Shown here in pieces: positions 11,371-24,027 of a stretch of 64,000 nucleotides of DNA. Under the pieces are notes generated by a model that was not told the DNA's origin, did not search any database, and saw only the letters and a list, made by a program, of their open reading frames with translations. The stretch lies in assembly GCA_029891345.1 (NCBI GenBank), contig CM057000.1, positions 127,881,338-127,945,337 of the forward strand, read 5' to 3'. This DNA is from Dryococelus australis. Its lineage: Eukaryota; Arthropoda; Insecta; Phasmatodea; Phasmatidae. How positions within the stretch are numbered: position 1 is the stretch's first letter; each line of letters starts with the position of its first letter. Both the position numbers and the translations under genes were made by a program.

Positions 11371-11705
11371 TTTGTATATTTACTTACTATATACAACATC
11401 TCACAAAGCTGTACACATTTGTATATTTACTTACTATTTACAACATCTCACAAAGCTGTACATATTTGTATATTTACTTACTATTTGCAACATCTCACAA
11501 AGCTGTACATATTTGTATATTTACTTACTATTTACAACATCTCACAAAGCTGTACATATTTGTATATTTACTTACTATTTGCAACATCTCACAAAGCTGT
11601 ACATATTTGTATATTTACTTACTATTTACAACATCTCACAAAGCTGTACATATTTGTATATTTACTTACTATTTACAACATCTCACAAAGCTGTACATAT
11701 TTGTA
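11371..11705 (+). repeat. 47-bp tandem array, seven units plus partial
   Basis: Seven units start at 11371, 11418, 11465, 11512, 11559, 11606 and 11653. Each contains TTTGTATATTTACTTACTAT, then CAACATCTCACAAAGCTGTA. Units differ at one or two positions (ATAC/TTAC/TTGC before AACATC). The period is not a multiple of three, yet no unit carries a plus-strand stop in any frame. This yields three overlapping repetitive ORFs up to 153 codons, which I do not regard as genes. Confidence 0.95.
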
Positions 11706-11829
11706 CACATTTTCATCAACTAACATGCCAGTAGACAGATATGCAAGCTGAGAAGATGTTTTCACGAATGGATTCTGTTTCTGGAACCAGTGTGTGTAGC
11801 ACTGAACATGCTGTTATGGGGTGTACACG

Positions 11830-12740
11830 ACAACTGTGAATTCCTGCACCACTGCATCCACTATTCTTGAGGATGCTGCTGGCATGGAGTACACCCTAGC
11901 AACAATCGTGGAAAGCGAAATCCCTCTGCCCCGTGCCAGACCACCACTACTATTCTAGCATAACAATTTGCTCAATGACCATACCACTCCAAATTCGACA
12001 CCAAAATTCTTCGCTTCACCTGATGGTGAAATAGCCATTTACTATAAAAGTCTTGAATTCTTCTCCAGGCAAGGTAGATTAAATTTTGTGCATTTCTTGA
12101 AGGTTGATGTAAGCAGACCATGTATAGTGGATAATGGAGATGACCAGATGCATGTAGGTTTGGAAGCATGAACTTAACATAGTGTAGATGCAAATAACAG
12201 TCCCCACTTCTTTGTGCTCTAAAAAACATGCGCACAATCTCTATATCGATGACAAGAATCTACAAACTCTGAGTACGCACATATTTTTTTCCAATTTGTC
12301 AGCAAAGTCCATAACTGGTAGTGATTCAAGTGCATCGCAGGGAGGTATAGTACCCTCCACTAGAAATTTGTAGATGATCTTTAACTCCTCCTTTTTCTGG
12401 GAAAGGTCGTGCATCTGTAGCAAAAATTGCAATGAGAACTTCCTCAACCATATAAAAAGCACAAACAGCTCTTCAATATGCCTTACCACTCATCGTGTGA
12501 AACAATGCGGTTTTTAGCACACACCATATTCGACACTTCTTCTATACGACTCCCAGCCATGCTGTGTCCTATTGTGCAATAATAATTATAGAAGAATATG
12601 GAATCCTCCATGGCAAACAACAATTTTTGCCAGTGAGCTTCCAGGAAGAGCACTGAAAACCATCTCACAAGCCTTGGCATAAAGTTGTTGATCAAATGCA
12701 GCTCCTACCAACACATCAAATCTTCTACAATAGTATGAAC
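11830..12740 (-). pseudogene. Decayed repeat-encoded protein of unknown function
   Basis: Pieces of one protein can be followed on the minus strand through several frames. A piece near 12590-12700 contains FSALPGSSLAKIVVCHGGFH. The ORF at 12483-12695 has CTIGHSMAGSRIEEV. The ORF at 12241-12489 has a helical segment. The ORF at 11972-12235 has KFMLPNLHASGHLHY. A last piece at about 11836-11950 has RGRGISLSTIVARVYSMPA. Their order and spacing match, from memory, a widespread family of uncharacterised arthropod and cnidarian proteins that are probably transposon-encoded. Frameshifts and stops show it is dead. The function of the family is not known to me. Confidence 0.55.
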
Positions 12741-12810
12741 ATGTCGCACTGCACAATGCAAGTGTTTCTTACCTCTTTACAAAACATATTATAACACTCA
12801 ACAAAATTCA

Positions 12811-12943
12811 GCACACACACACACACATCGTTGATCGGTATACCAGACATGCTGAGCTTATGGCCTGCACAGGCTTTCAACTAGACACGACCACACGTGC
12901 TCCTCCTTCGTCCTCCCCTCCTCCTTCTCCTCCTCCTCCTCCT
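12811..12943 (+). repeat. (CA)n and CTC-rich simple repeats
   Basis: A short (CA)n run lies at 12811-12826. A pyrimidine tract of CTC and CTT triplets lies at about 12899-12943 and creates a leucine-rich spurious ORF at 12897-13172. Confidence 0.8.
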
Positions 12944-13254
12944 TCATTCATCAATACTTTATACGACCTCCTCGGCGGCTGCTCTCTCCTCACTCTGTCT
13001 TCATGAATCGTGGCATAGTGTTTTTACACCGCAAAACTTATCAAACCAAATTGAGTGCTTATATAAAAATCACAAGTGGACTCTGAATTATATTGGTATA
13101 TTCATTACTTCACTTCTGAAAGAGAGTGATATTTGTACTAAATTTATTGTTGTGAGAGGATTACAAAAATAAGACAAATAAAAAAATCACAAATTTGTTA
13201 GAATGATTAGTAGAAAATATATCTTTAAGTTCAAACAAAACAGAATATTAAACC

Positions 13255-13910
13255 AGAATGGCGTCAACTATGGCAAAACCCGACGTGGGATTCCTTGGGG
13301 GCTTTTCTGAATTTATAAGTGGAGTGCCCTAAATATGTTAGGAAAGGATTCACTTAATTTTTTAATGTCTAGCAGCAAGCCATCCTAATTATTATACACG
13401 TGCTGTGTAGCAATTATAGCTCTTCCACTTATGTGCCACTCCTACAATTAAGCTGCACTGTGGACCCAATACATGGTATTGTAATAACGTGTTATATGAT
13501 TCCGATAGGTGTTTAAACGCTCTAAAAATTTTATTTGGAACATTTTTCCATATTGTACGCCGTTTAAATTTAAATCGCTAAAATATTGCAACTTCCACTT
13601 TAAAATAATAGAAAACATTTATTTTCAAAGTCCCAGTAAAATTAATAAAAATGAGTAAAAGTGTAATGTAAATACACAGCATACAAGCCACTTCTATAAC
13701 AAACACGTCGAAAATGTTAAATAGTTTGAGTGCTACATATTTCCTCCCAAAAATAGGCAAAAATCAAACATGGCTGCTTTATTTTTCAAAATGGTGGAAA
13801 ACCCGAAGCGGGATTATTTGGGAATTTTTTGTGGACGCTCAGGAGATGTAACCTAACACATCTGTGAAGGTTTCGTCTTGTATTTTTGAATGTCTGGGTT
13901 TTAATCTAAT
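13255..13910 (+). repeat. Diverged direct repeat pair
   Basis: A block at 13255-13390 (AAAACCCGACGTGGGATTCC) recurs in diverged form at 13768-13915 (AAAACCCGAAGCGGGATTAT). In both the order is a GGATT block, an expanded T-rich or G-rich gap and an AATGTCT block. Family unknown; ordinary old repeat. Confidence 0.4.
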
Positions 13911-16900
13911 TTTGCCTAAATTAACTGTACTATTATTTGCGGCGGAAATTAATTGGGGGCATTAAGTAAAACAAATGAATGTCAATTGTTCTGAAGAAGG
14001 GAAGGCGTATGCAGCAATGTATAAAGTTTTAACAATAATTTTTTTAATAGCTGACTTGTTATAGCATTGTGAACATAACAAGGGATGTGGATAAAATGAA
14101 AAAAATAAAATAGTAATTGTATGTGTAACCTTTCTTGGAAATTAAAATATGTAATTATATTGCTAACATTTTGATGGTAAATGATGTAGAATGCCTTGTT
14201 TTATTACACTAGTGAAAAACCGAAATCGAAAGAAGCAACACTCGGCAGAGAACTGGGGAAATGCTCGTGTCAATCTCGTGCGATATAAATTTACTTAAAT
14301 ACAGTGTTGACCTTGGGAAAGCCTAAACCATGTATGACACCCGTCGATTAAGTGATGCAAAATTATGCAAAAAAATGTGCAAACAGAGAACATTTCTATT
14401 GCTTTTGTTAGTCATAGTATCTTAACAATTGCCCACTGCTTCACATAAATATATCGTTATATAGTAATTTTATATTATATATATATATACACACACTGTG
14501 AGAGATAGTTGAGCATAACATATTTTGACTGGCTAAACGTGGCCGAATAGCATCGGTTTTTGTGCATACAATATGTGTTTACGTGTTTATGCTTGTAAAC
14601 ATGCACACACATATATTAATATAATATTGTACATGCGTACACGTTCTTCCAGTAAATAAATATTATAGAACCAATTTACTCTCGGACTAGTTGGAAGACA
14701 ATATAAATGAAAACTCCATTAGACGAACAGTTTTCTGGGTATGGCGATAAATTAAACCAAAAAATGTTGACATCTTCTTAAAATAAAATTTAAAGGTATT
14801 CCTGTACCACGTGACATACATGTAGGTCAAACGGTTCAGAAATTTCGTCATATTAAATACCGCACCCCTATAAAACTATGACCTACATAATAATGAAATT
14901 CCTTAAGGTACGGCAGAGCCGGTGTCCTAAATGGCAGAATTTACCAAATGAAGTTTGGATATGTGTTTCAACCTTGGATTTGTTGTCGCCAGCATTCGCC
15001 ATTTTGACAGCTTTTTAGAAGATTGTTTATTTTCGAAAATCCTTCCGCACTTTATTTCTGGACATCCATGATAAGGCGATTCTTAATTTCGATTTTCTCT
15101 GTGTTTTCCGTATGCTGCTTAGTTGAACCTACAGTAGTCCTGGCCAATGGCACTAATTGCTGTTTGGACAGTGAATAGTATGAAAATAAAATAGAGCGAT
15201 AAAATATATTTTAAAAAGTAAGTAGAGGTTAAATTTTCTCCCGTGATGATAATCCGCGGCAGTTTTTTTTTACCCCAGTAACCTTTTCCTGTTTGACAGG
15301 TTTCATTCTCTGCTACACAGAGGAATATTTTTATTTTATTTTTTATTTCGCTCTTAGCTACATTCGTTTACTTGTTTTTGTAACTACGTTTTCCCCGCTA
15401 ACTGGGCGCTGTTGCGTACTCTTTTACGATTTCATGTGTTCCGAATCGAGCGTTTCTTTTCCACGTTGTCGACCCACCAGGGAAAAATGTATTACGATGT
15501 AATTTATAAACCTTGAGTTATGGAGTATTTTTTGCCACATTTCAAAGGACACTACTGTTTGACTAAACCTTGCGAGATTGCTTGACATAAATATTTTTTT
15601 TTCTTCTGTAACCAGCCATCTGTTTGCTTAGTTTTTACAAAGTAATCATTATTCTTTCCATTAATAAAAGTAATAAAATAAATTCCCTAAAGCTTTATTT
15701 TACTGCTGCGACGTAACATTTTGATGGCTCTATTATATATCACATTACCTAATACTGGTATTTTAATTATTATATAATTTTATTATACAGTATAAATTAA
15801 AACCATTATACAAGTATAATGTAATTGTTATTGTAATTACAAAAAAATTTAATATATATTACAATACACAACTTAGTTATGATAGCACTTAAAAATCGTA
15901 TATTAGGAGTCACGTCGCTTTCCTGTGTACTTCGAATACTACAGACAGTTTACAAAAACTAATTGTATGCACATGCTATGACGCTAACTAAAATAAAACA
16001 TTGTGTATAATACATTACTGTCAGTAACCAACTTATTTAAAAGCAATAATTTTATCTCAATGTCACCCCATGTGAAAGCAAAGATTCATGTAAACTTTAC
16101 TAATAAACTACCCCCAATTAAAAAAAATAATTGTTTAATTTTTTACACATGAATATGGCAACGGAATCTCCAACAATGCCATCGCAATTTTACATTTACA
16201 AATGTAAATTTTATTCTACGTTTAAGTAAATTTACCATGAGACCCAGTAAAATTACTTGTAAAATTTACTCTAATTGTAAAGTGTAAGGTGTCAAAGTAC
16301 TTTTATTGCATAGCAGCATGTTAATTCCAACTGCATGCGTATTACTACTCCACAACAAGGAAATTTACGAAACAATGAAATTCATGTTTACTGCGTGTTT
16401 TGAACATTTACAAAAGCTGCAAATGTCCGGGGATCCGGAAATGGTCGGAGGAAACCGAGAAAAGGCCGAGAAACTGATGACTGATCATGATTTTTTTTAA
16501 ACCTGCAGTACGCTTCTAGGCGACATGTATTTTGTACAACCAAAACAATCTCATTAAGAGCCCAGCACATTCGTCTGAATTAAATCAAATACAATTAAAC
16601 ATTATACGAAAAAAATACCCCTTGAGTGAAATCGCCTTGAAAGTAATGATCGTGCATGTGGTGATGTGCGCTGTATTCAGGAGAGTTTCATTTTAATCAC
16701 ATTTAATAAAATAGTGCTTTCTTCGCCATAGTTTTCTTTTTTTTTAACCACAGCTTATAATGGTTGTAAATCTCTCCATTTTCATCTGCGAGGCCTTTAA
16801 AAGTCGGGGAAATCAAATTTGGTGTTCTGTAGTTGCCCTGCATGCTGTAAGAAAAACAATCCGTGCAATTACTGGTAAAAATTTCACACACACTTCATCG

Positions 16901-17284
16901 TAAAATTACAGACGCTTCATTGTTTTTTTAAATTACGGACTCTCCGTAAATCTTAAGAATGCTAGCGTGGGATTCCTGCAACCCCTCAATCGTTTCCTGC
17001 TTTCTTCAGTTTATAAAAATATATTATTTAAATTTTTCTTAAAGAACAAAATGCCCGACAAGTATATTTCTATTCCACTAATATAGTCTTAATGCCATCT
17101 TATATGTATTCCTGAGGGGAAGGTCTTTCGGCCGTTTTTCTATACAATTTACAGTTTCCGAGGTATTTGAAGTTAAATTCAAAGATTCCAAGTGTTTCAC
17201 ACGCTCAATCACGATTTCAGAATTTTTCTGGTGATTCTTAGGCCACGCATCTGCATTATCTGTTCTCTTTACACTCGTGTTGTT
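13911..17284. other. AT-rich stretch, nothing recognised
   Basis: I see no tandem array, tRNA-like sequence or coding motif. A weak AT-rich inverted repeat built on TTTACAAATGTAAA lies near 16190-16285, and an (AT)n run lies near 14476-14489. Confidence 0.4.
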
Positions 17285-17420
17285 TCTTTCGCAGGCTTAT
17301 CTTGACGAGTTGATAAGTGTGAAATTGACATCTCGAGATTAAAACGGTGCAGACTTATACACTGTTACCTTGAAATGTCAAGACAATACGTTTCAACTCG
17401 TCAACATAATTCTGTGAAAG
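17285..17420. repeat. Short imperfect inverted repeat
   Basis: TTGACGAGTTG at about 17302 is matched by CAACTCGTCAA at about 17395. Flanking similarity extends the arms to roughly 45-50 bp, with a loop of about 40 bp. This is consistent with a small MITE. Confidence 0.5.
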
Positions 17421-18474
17421 CAGCAACGGGAATTTAAAAGGAAGTGATTCTATAGATCTGTGACCTAATTATTACGAAGAAAAATGTTTGAATATTGATT
17501 TGGTATTACCACACCGAAAAAGTGTTTTTAGCATAAGGAGACAAAACTTGAAATATATTATAAATCATAAGTTTTAGGGTAAACCAGATGAAATTGTCGT
17601 CCTTTAAAAATCCAACAATAGAATTTTGCTCAACGCCGCAATCAAATCGTGTTACTTTTTGACGTCTGAAAGAATACTTTTAATAGCGTTGATATTCGAA
17701 CAGATGCAGGAGAGATATTTTTAGTTCCAGTGGCGAAGACAGTTTTTTTTTTTTTTGTATTCTCAGCATTGTTGGTTTTCGAAGCTCCGAGTTGCTGGAA
17801 ATAAGAGAAGGTTACGTATTTTATATCAGCGCAGCTCAGTTCCATTTTTATGTCATTGCGGAGGACCGTTTCCGCATATTAGCTGTACATTTCCGCACAA
17901 ATTTCGCGATAATGGAGAGACATTTCTAAAAGTGCAAGTGTTGTTCACCACAGTGTAGCCTATACGTATGCTTTCACTCACACAAAAGTAAAATTGCTAC
18001 TTCATTGCAGTTATACATACACAATGTCTGTAATTCCCTTCACTGCTTCATCAACCGATCCCTCCCTACGTACTCGCTATCAACACTTACGCAGCTGTTT
18101 CATATTAGTTCACGTACTGAAAGACGTTTTATTGTTTTCTCTTTATTGCACTAAGTTCTCTAAATCAATAGCTATAAAGTTATAAAAAGAATTGTATTCA
18201 AAATCTTAATAACAGGTAACTACGAATATATATATATATAATCAGTTGTGTGCAGACAGCAAACATTTTCTATCAGCGGGACTTTAGTTTCTGTGTGAAC
18301 ACACGAATAAATTCCAACGTAGTTCTACTCCCTACCGTTAGTTGGAATTGTATTCTAGTACTTGCTATTTTTCGTATATTGTAGACCTACATAAACATTT
18401 TAAATTACGAAGCATTTCATAATTTTTACCAGTATAGTGAAAGTATGCGTTTTATTGCACATATTTAAAGTAGT
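17421..18474. other. AT-rich stretch, nothing recognised
   Basis: Short ORFs at 17642-17845, 17755-17958 and 17994-18185 show no motif. A poly-T run lies at 17744-17757. Confidence 0.4.
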
Positions 18475-18706
18475 GTACAGGATATTTATGGTAAAGTGAG
18501 CACTTTTGAAAGCCCTCTCAGTTGGAATTATAGTCGATAAATATATTTTGTTTCAGCCTTAGACGCCAATTACCGAGTGCGGTGGAATGTACACACTATT
18601 TATTACCTAAATGGCAATATTAAATTAAAAATGTGATTAAAGGATCAAAAACTGCTGAAAGGAAACGTAACTATGGTTCAAAAGTGCTCAATTCACCGAG
18701 AACAGC
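18475..18706. mobile_element. Short MITE-A variant with different interior
   Basis: The left end (ATGGTAAAGTGAGCACTTTT then GAAAGCCC) and the right end (GGTTCAAAAGTGCTCAATTC then ACCGAGAACAGC) are the MITE-A terminal repeats in degenerate form. The element is only about 230 bp and the usual body is absent. A TCAGTTGGAATTATAGTC segment next to the left end resembles the module seen in copies 2 and 3. Confidence 0.6.
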
Positions 18707-19171
18707 GTATAGTTTAAAAGTCCTATGTGTAGTGTTAGAAAAAAAAATATATTTATACGTTTCAAATACATGCCTGTAATCCCCTTTGAATTCGTAGGAA
18801 AAACTGTGTAAAATTACAAATATAGAACCCACATATTTAATGCGCACAAAGTCTAGTATTACTGAAAATATGTATGTGTAACGCTACACTCACAGTTACC
18901 CAAAGATACAATGTAAAATGAATACACAAACATGGCCACTGCCAAATTACACTGTTCCCCGGTTTACGTTTCATCCAAACCTACACAGCGCTCCCCAGCT
19001 TAGTTGGCTGGTGGTTCCCAGAGGGGTGGGATTAGGCGGGGGTTAACAGCGTTCCATGAATTCTAGGAACGAGCAACAACACAAACAATTAGCTTACTCA
19101 TAAACTCACGTACCAATCTAACTGGAAAGGTATATTTTTTTATTACGCACCAGTGTAGCGGAGAGATAGCA

Positions 19172-19405
19172 GTGGCTCTCAACATGGTCTCGAGAGCCGA
19201 TGAGGGTGAAAAGTGGTGGGTTTTGGAGCAGCGCCGGAATGCAAGAGCAGGAAACGGGAGATCCCCGAGAAAACCCACCGGCCAGCGGCATCGTCCGGCC
19301 CCAAATCCCAGGTGCGGGAATCCGGGAGCTGCCATGCCGGGGATCGAACCCGGTTTGCTTTAGCGGGATGAGAGCGCGCTCTGGCCGCTACGCTACAGCG
19401 GCCCC
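19172..19405 (-). mobile_element. SINE1 copy, variant tRNA head
   Basis: On the minus strand the element starts GGGGCCGCTGTAGCGTAGCG, with B box GGGTTCGATCCC. It continues with the SINE1 body (ACGATGCCGCTGGCC, then GGGATCTCCCGTTTCC, then CATTCCGGCGCTGCTCC) and ends near CATCGGCTCTCGAGACC. The A-box region differs from other copies, suggesting a subfamily. Overlapping ORFs are incidental. Confidence 0.85.
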
Positions 19406-19600
19406 ATTACATACAACCCGTAAGGTACAGTACCTACTTGGCTTTCTCATCACCCGCTAAGTAAGTTGGCGTGCACAGTGCTAAAAAATTAACAGCTGTG
19501 TTACAAATGGAGATTTATTTAAAACTTTGGTCAAGTTGTTTTGCAGCTAACTGGCAACAGCCAACTGGCGTATCCGGGGGCAAAGGATCTTCTCACTAAA

Positions 19601-20014
19601 GACTTTTCAAGGTAAAATGAGCACTTTTGAAATCCCCTGCTTACGATATACTTGTATGCACGTTGTGTATTCTTCAACCTTATGTAAAATTAACATTGCT
19701 ATGGGCCTCATCACTTTTTTCATACGTTGCTCAAGTGAAACTGTGAAATTATTTATAAAGTAACTATTTTACATGATCATTTTTACACTTCGGTGCATTA
19801 AAAAAAAACACAAATCAAAATAAATAATTTAAGTTATCACAAATGGTTACGTAACACCTTTTTATTCTACTTTAAGACATGGAACTGTTTTCCATCCACC
19901 GTTACCAATTTAACTGGGCGAATGTCACTCGGTACGCTCATAAAAATATATGCAGGCAGGGGCAGTGACTTTTTTTGAGGTTCATTTCAAAAGTGCTCAC
20001 TTTATCGTGAACAG
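19601..20014 (-). mobile_element. MITE-A copy 4
   Basis: Full-length inverse copy running from CAAGGTAAAATGAGCACTTT to CAAAAGTGCTCACTTTATCG plus TGAACAG. The left terminus has lost the GGCTGTTCAC part. All internal blocks are present in reverse order. Confidence 0.9.
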
Positions 20015-21711
20015 AATTTACTGTGGTTAGGCATGGAGGATAGTTCCGGTCCCTAAACCCAGGGTCCAAGTTCGGTATCTTAAACATGCTTAAAGCTACT
20101 CACTAAGAGCATCATTGTGTTAACGACAGCTGAAACGACAGTCGTCCTAAATTGTCGTCATGTTGCATTCTGTAAGGCATTTATTTATGGCTCTCTTTAC
20201 GATGTCGCATAGGTTTGGCAAAGCCAAGTGTTCTATTCTGAAATCTACAGTCTGCCTGCTGAATTTTTTTTTTTTTTTCTGTATTACAGTACGTCTTGTG
20301 TGACATGTGGGAAAGTAATACAATTTAAGTTATAAATTGTATTATATTTAACGCATTTAAAAATACGCTTTTAAAAATAAATTTCCTTATCTCCATGAAA
20401 CAAGTTTTCAGTTGGTCTTAGTTCATTCTGTGCAACACGAGATAGCAGAATAAAACTCGTGTTTGAGGTCAGTATTGCAGTTACAGATAGAGTAGCCTAT
20501 CACTGGTAAAAAAAATATTATTATTAAATATTTACCAGAAACCGTTTATTTGCGTGGGAATAAAAACATATATATTTCTCCCTTTTAGGGAATTTCTAAA
20601 CATATTTTATCTCTGTGGAGTGTGCCATTTTCTTTCCACAGTCGTTCATAAAGACGCCTTCTTGGCCTGTCTTTATATAAAGACTGCAGTGACAAGGCAT
20701 TCGAAAGACCGCCAGGGCAACATTTTGGGTTACAGATTTCGCCTCGTAAAGATGGTTACGGGGTAACTCTCTTATAATATACTGACAGTAAAAATTTAGA
20801 GAGCACGATTCCAGCAGGTATGGAAGTAAATACGCCCAGAGAGCCGCACCCGTTGTGTGCTCGAAGAGTACATACATTCGTTTCTTCGTGCACCTCATTC
20901 CTTCGCTTTTGCAAACAAAACTTAACCGAGTCTAGCAAAAATACGCCGAAGGGACTACACGCTGCATTCATGCGCACTCACTTTATTAACATTTTACGTA
21001 AGAAGTATCGGTTACTAGGCATTATCAGCTCGCCTATTTTCTTCCTGTTTTATTGATATTGTTTATGAACGACATATCATAACTCACAGATAAGATACAA
21101 GGATAATTTCAGTTTAACCAATAATAAGAAGATTTTATCTTCACAGAACTATAAAACGCTTGTGATACATTGTATTTTTTTTTTAGGAAACAATCCAACA
21201 CGTTATACATGTGGTGAATTTTCAAAGGGTTGCTTCAAATAAGTGTGAAGAAACGGCGAATCGACTATACTTGACATTTTTCATTTATTTGGAACCACCT
21301 TTTCTTCTGTTCCGAACATTAATTCTTTACATTTTAGTTCTCCAGGAGACGTTTTTAAAATAAAATAATCACGCCAAACGTAGACAATAATGATAAGGTT
21401 GTGTCAGGTTATGTTAAGTAAGACCACGCTTGTTAAGTAATAACTGACTTAGAATGCCACAATCAAGAAAACTTGATTTATAAAATTGGTTCATTTTAAT
21501 GTCTGTTAGTTAAAGTATTCATTTCTCGGAAATAAACAAACAAATCTTATTTTATCATGACAATATCCCAAACCGATGCGTTGATGCCAGATCTTTGGAG
21601 TACAAATTCCCACAGGCTGGCCGAAAATTCCCGTTTTCCACCCAAAATTCCAGTTTTCATACAGTTGTAAAAACGTGTAGGTTCCCCGTAGATTGGTCGT
21701 AGTCTTTGTAA
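20015..21711. other. AT-rich stretch, nothing recognised
   Basis: ORFs at 20554-20766, 20596-20898 and 20820-21056 overlap on both strands and show no domain. A T-run lies at 20265-20278. Confidence 0.4.
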
Positions 21712-22130
21712 GGCCGTTCACAATAAAATTAGCACTTTTGAAATCAACCTTTGAAAAATGTCACTTCCCCTACCTGCCTAAATTTTAACGGGCGCCCTGA
21801 GTGACATTCGCCCAATAAAGTTGGTAACGATGGATGGAAGAAGTTTAGTATCTTAACGTCATATAAAAAGTGTTAGGTAACCATTTCTTATCACTTTAGT
21901 ATCACTTTCGCTTTATGTTTCTTTAAGGGGCCGAAGTGTAAAAAGAAGCAAGTTTGTTAAATTTTTGCTTTTTTTTCCCCTAAATTCACAGTCTCACTTG
22001 ACCGACGCATGAATTAAGTGATGAGGTCCATGGCAATGTTAGTTTTACATAAGGCGGAAGAATACACAAAGTGCATACAAGTAGATATTAAGAAGCGCTT
22101 TCAAAAGTGCTCATTTTACCGCGAACAGCC
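21712..22130 (+). mobile_element. MITE-A copy 5, full length
   Basis: Both terminal repeats are present: GGCCGTTCACAATAAAATTA at left and CAAAAGTGCTCATTTTACCG then CGAACAGCC at right. TA dinucleotides lie close outside both ends, compatible with but not proof of a TA target. Length about 419 bp. Confidence 0.92.
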
Positions 22131-22439
22131 AATATTGTGATTTACTGCAATTTACTTACAAACCACAATGGGAACTACATGTTGTTATCAAATGAAGAAG
22201 AATGTCAAGAAGATAGGAAATATTAGGTATAAAAGAGCAGGTATTGAAAAAAAATCGATCCTACTATTATGCCCTGGGAATCGATTACATGCGTCTTATA
22301 AGAAAAATTAAAATCACCATGTAAATCGAAACTAATATCATAAGTATAAGTGTTGTTCCGTTTTTGCCCACTTGTTTTATCCCAGTCAGCTACTGATATG
22401 TCCCGAAAAACGGGGGATGTCCCAGCACCGTCCGGCAAA

Positions 22440-23140
22440 GGCGATAACTACACGCCTTTAAAGCACGTATCTTCGCTTGAAGCACGTAGAGCACGCTCTA
22501 GGTCGTAATGACGAGTCAGCGAGGTGATTGCATTCCCCCTTGCTGGCGTGGCCGTCGTAGCTCCGCGGCTTTCATTACGAGGGCCGGAGAGAGAGAAGGG
22601 TTGAAGTAGCAGGGTAAAAGGAGAAGGTGGGGCGCAGACCGCTGCCGAGTCCACTTCCTGTGACACCGATCGTGGTCGCCTTCCATCAGGAGAGCGCCGT
22701 AGCTTGTGTCCCCAGACCTCCTTCTTCACGTGGAGGTAGCTTTGTAGTGGAGGGGTCTGCGGCCACGGGCTTTCACCCTCCGGCGGTCGGACCTGGTTCC
22801 TCCTGCCCGCGAGCCCACCAATCCAGCGTCCCGAGGTGTCATCCGGAGGCCTGCGCAAGAGTGTCTGCTCTTGTGCGGTCCTTGCGCCCTCCTCGAGTGT
22901 GGGCGATGAAAGCGTGCGGCGGTTCGTCTCGCCACAGTTCTCCCTCACGCGTCGGCTCCCGCTGCTGGGATGTCCTTCGATCACAGCAGCACCTATGCGT
23001 TTGCAAGCGCGGAGTGAATACGGGGTTGGGCAAAGGCGTTCTGTGAACAGTTGTAAGGTGAGCTGGAGTTATCTCTGTGCTGTACCATTAATGCCCGGTT
23101 GCACCATCGTCGTACGACACTCGTGATCCGAGATCAGACC
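22440..23140. other. CpG-rich block, possible first exon or promoter
   Basis: About 700 bp is clearly GC-rich and CpG-rich between AT-rich flanks. ORFs of 178 codons (minus, 22448-22984) and 139 codons (plus, 22627-23046) overlap, as expected of GC-rich DNA, and neither has a motif I recognise. A good donor-like site AAG/GTGAGC sits at 23057/23058 on the plus strand. It could be the 5' exon of a host gene, or the GC-rich 5' region of a mobile element. Confidence 0.4.
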
Positions 23141-24027
23141 TAACATCGACACAGAAAACTTTCGCACCATTCGAGTTCAGAACTGGACTGGAGATCAGCA
23201 GCCATCGTCGACAAATGTAGTTTGAAAAACTTCAGCAGATAGAACTATGTTCGATTGTTTACTTAAGAAACTAAAACAACATTATACGCACTTGAATATT
23301 ACGCAGTAAAATTCTTACAACAATAATTTACTTAAAACAGATAAAACATCGCACATCTAGTTCTATCTATAGTTAAAATATGCCTACTTCCATGACGTCA
23401 TATATTACGATGCAATAAAAAAAATTTTCTCATACCAAATATCGATCTCTCACTTTGAAACCAAGATAGACGAATCGGAGATCCAGAATCATGAAATTTC
23501 GTTGGTGCAACAATCTCCGATTGGAACCAAGATCTAGCTGGATCCTGGTTCGGAAAGCGGATCATTCGATCTCGGATCGGCGAAGATGTTTTTGCAACCG
23601 GACGTAAGACGTATTATGTGTAGGTGATGGCACAGGACGTGTGTAATGTGTACCCGGCCTGTTCGTTGAGAGTGGTTCATGTGCATTGAGATTCCCCTTG
23701 GCTCTGCAGTGGTTACTGGTTCCTGCTGCGTGCGCCGAGAATGTACAGCAGTGAGAAAGCACCAGCTTGCCTTGCAATATTTCACAACACGCCACTGGGG
23801 TAGAGCAGGCTAGCTGGCTGCGCAGGGCCAGTATGCGTGTCACAACGTTGAACTGCTTTACTGTCAGTGCGACTTTCGTAAACGGTGTGGATAGTCATTG
23901 AGTATAGAACACTAATTTGTGAGCAAGTACTTTTAGATGCCTGTATAAAGGCCTGTCTACAATAGGCCGTTCCGGTGGACATGGGCGTGTCCGGAACTTA
24001 TACTAAAGATGAGGTAGACCGCTTAAA
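23141..24027. other. Unassigned DNA with left half of a motif repeat
   Basis: Mixed composition and no convincing ORF. The end (about 23965-24022) contains ACTAAAGATGAGGTAGACCG, which recurs inverted at about 24780-24800 on the far side of the next MITE-A copy. Confidence 0.4.

Noticed and set aside
11290-11751. 153-codon repetitive ORF
   Set aside because: Product of the 47-bp array. All three plus frames are open, so openness carries no information.
22448-22984. 178-codon minus-strand ORF in the CpG-rich block
   Set aside because: Overlaps plus-strand ORFs of similar size, low complexity in Arg/Ser/Pro, and no motif recognised. Kept only as a compositional block.
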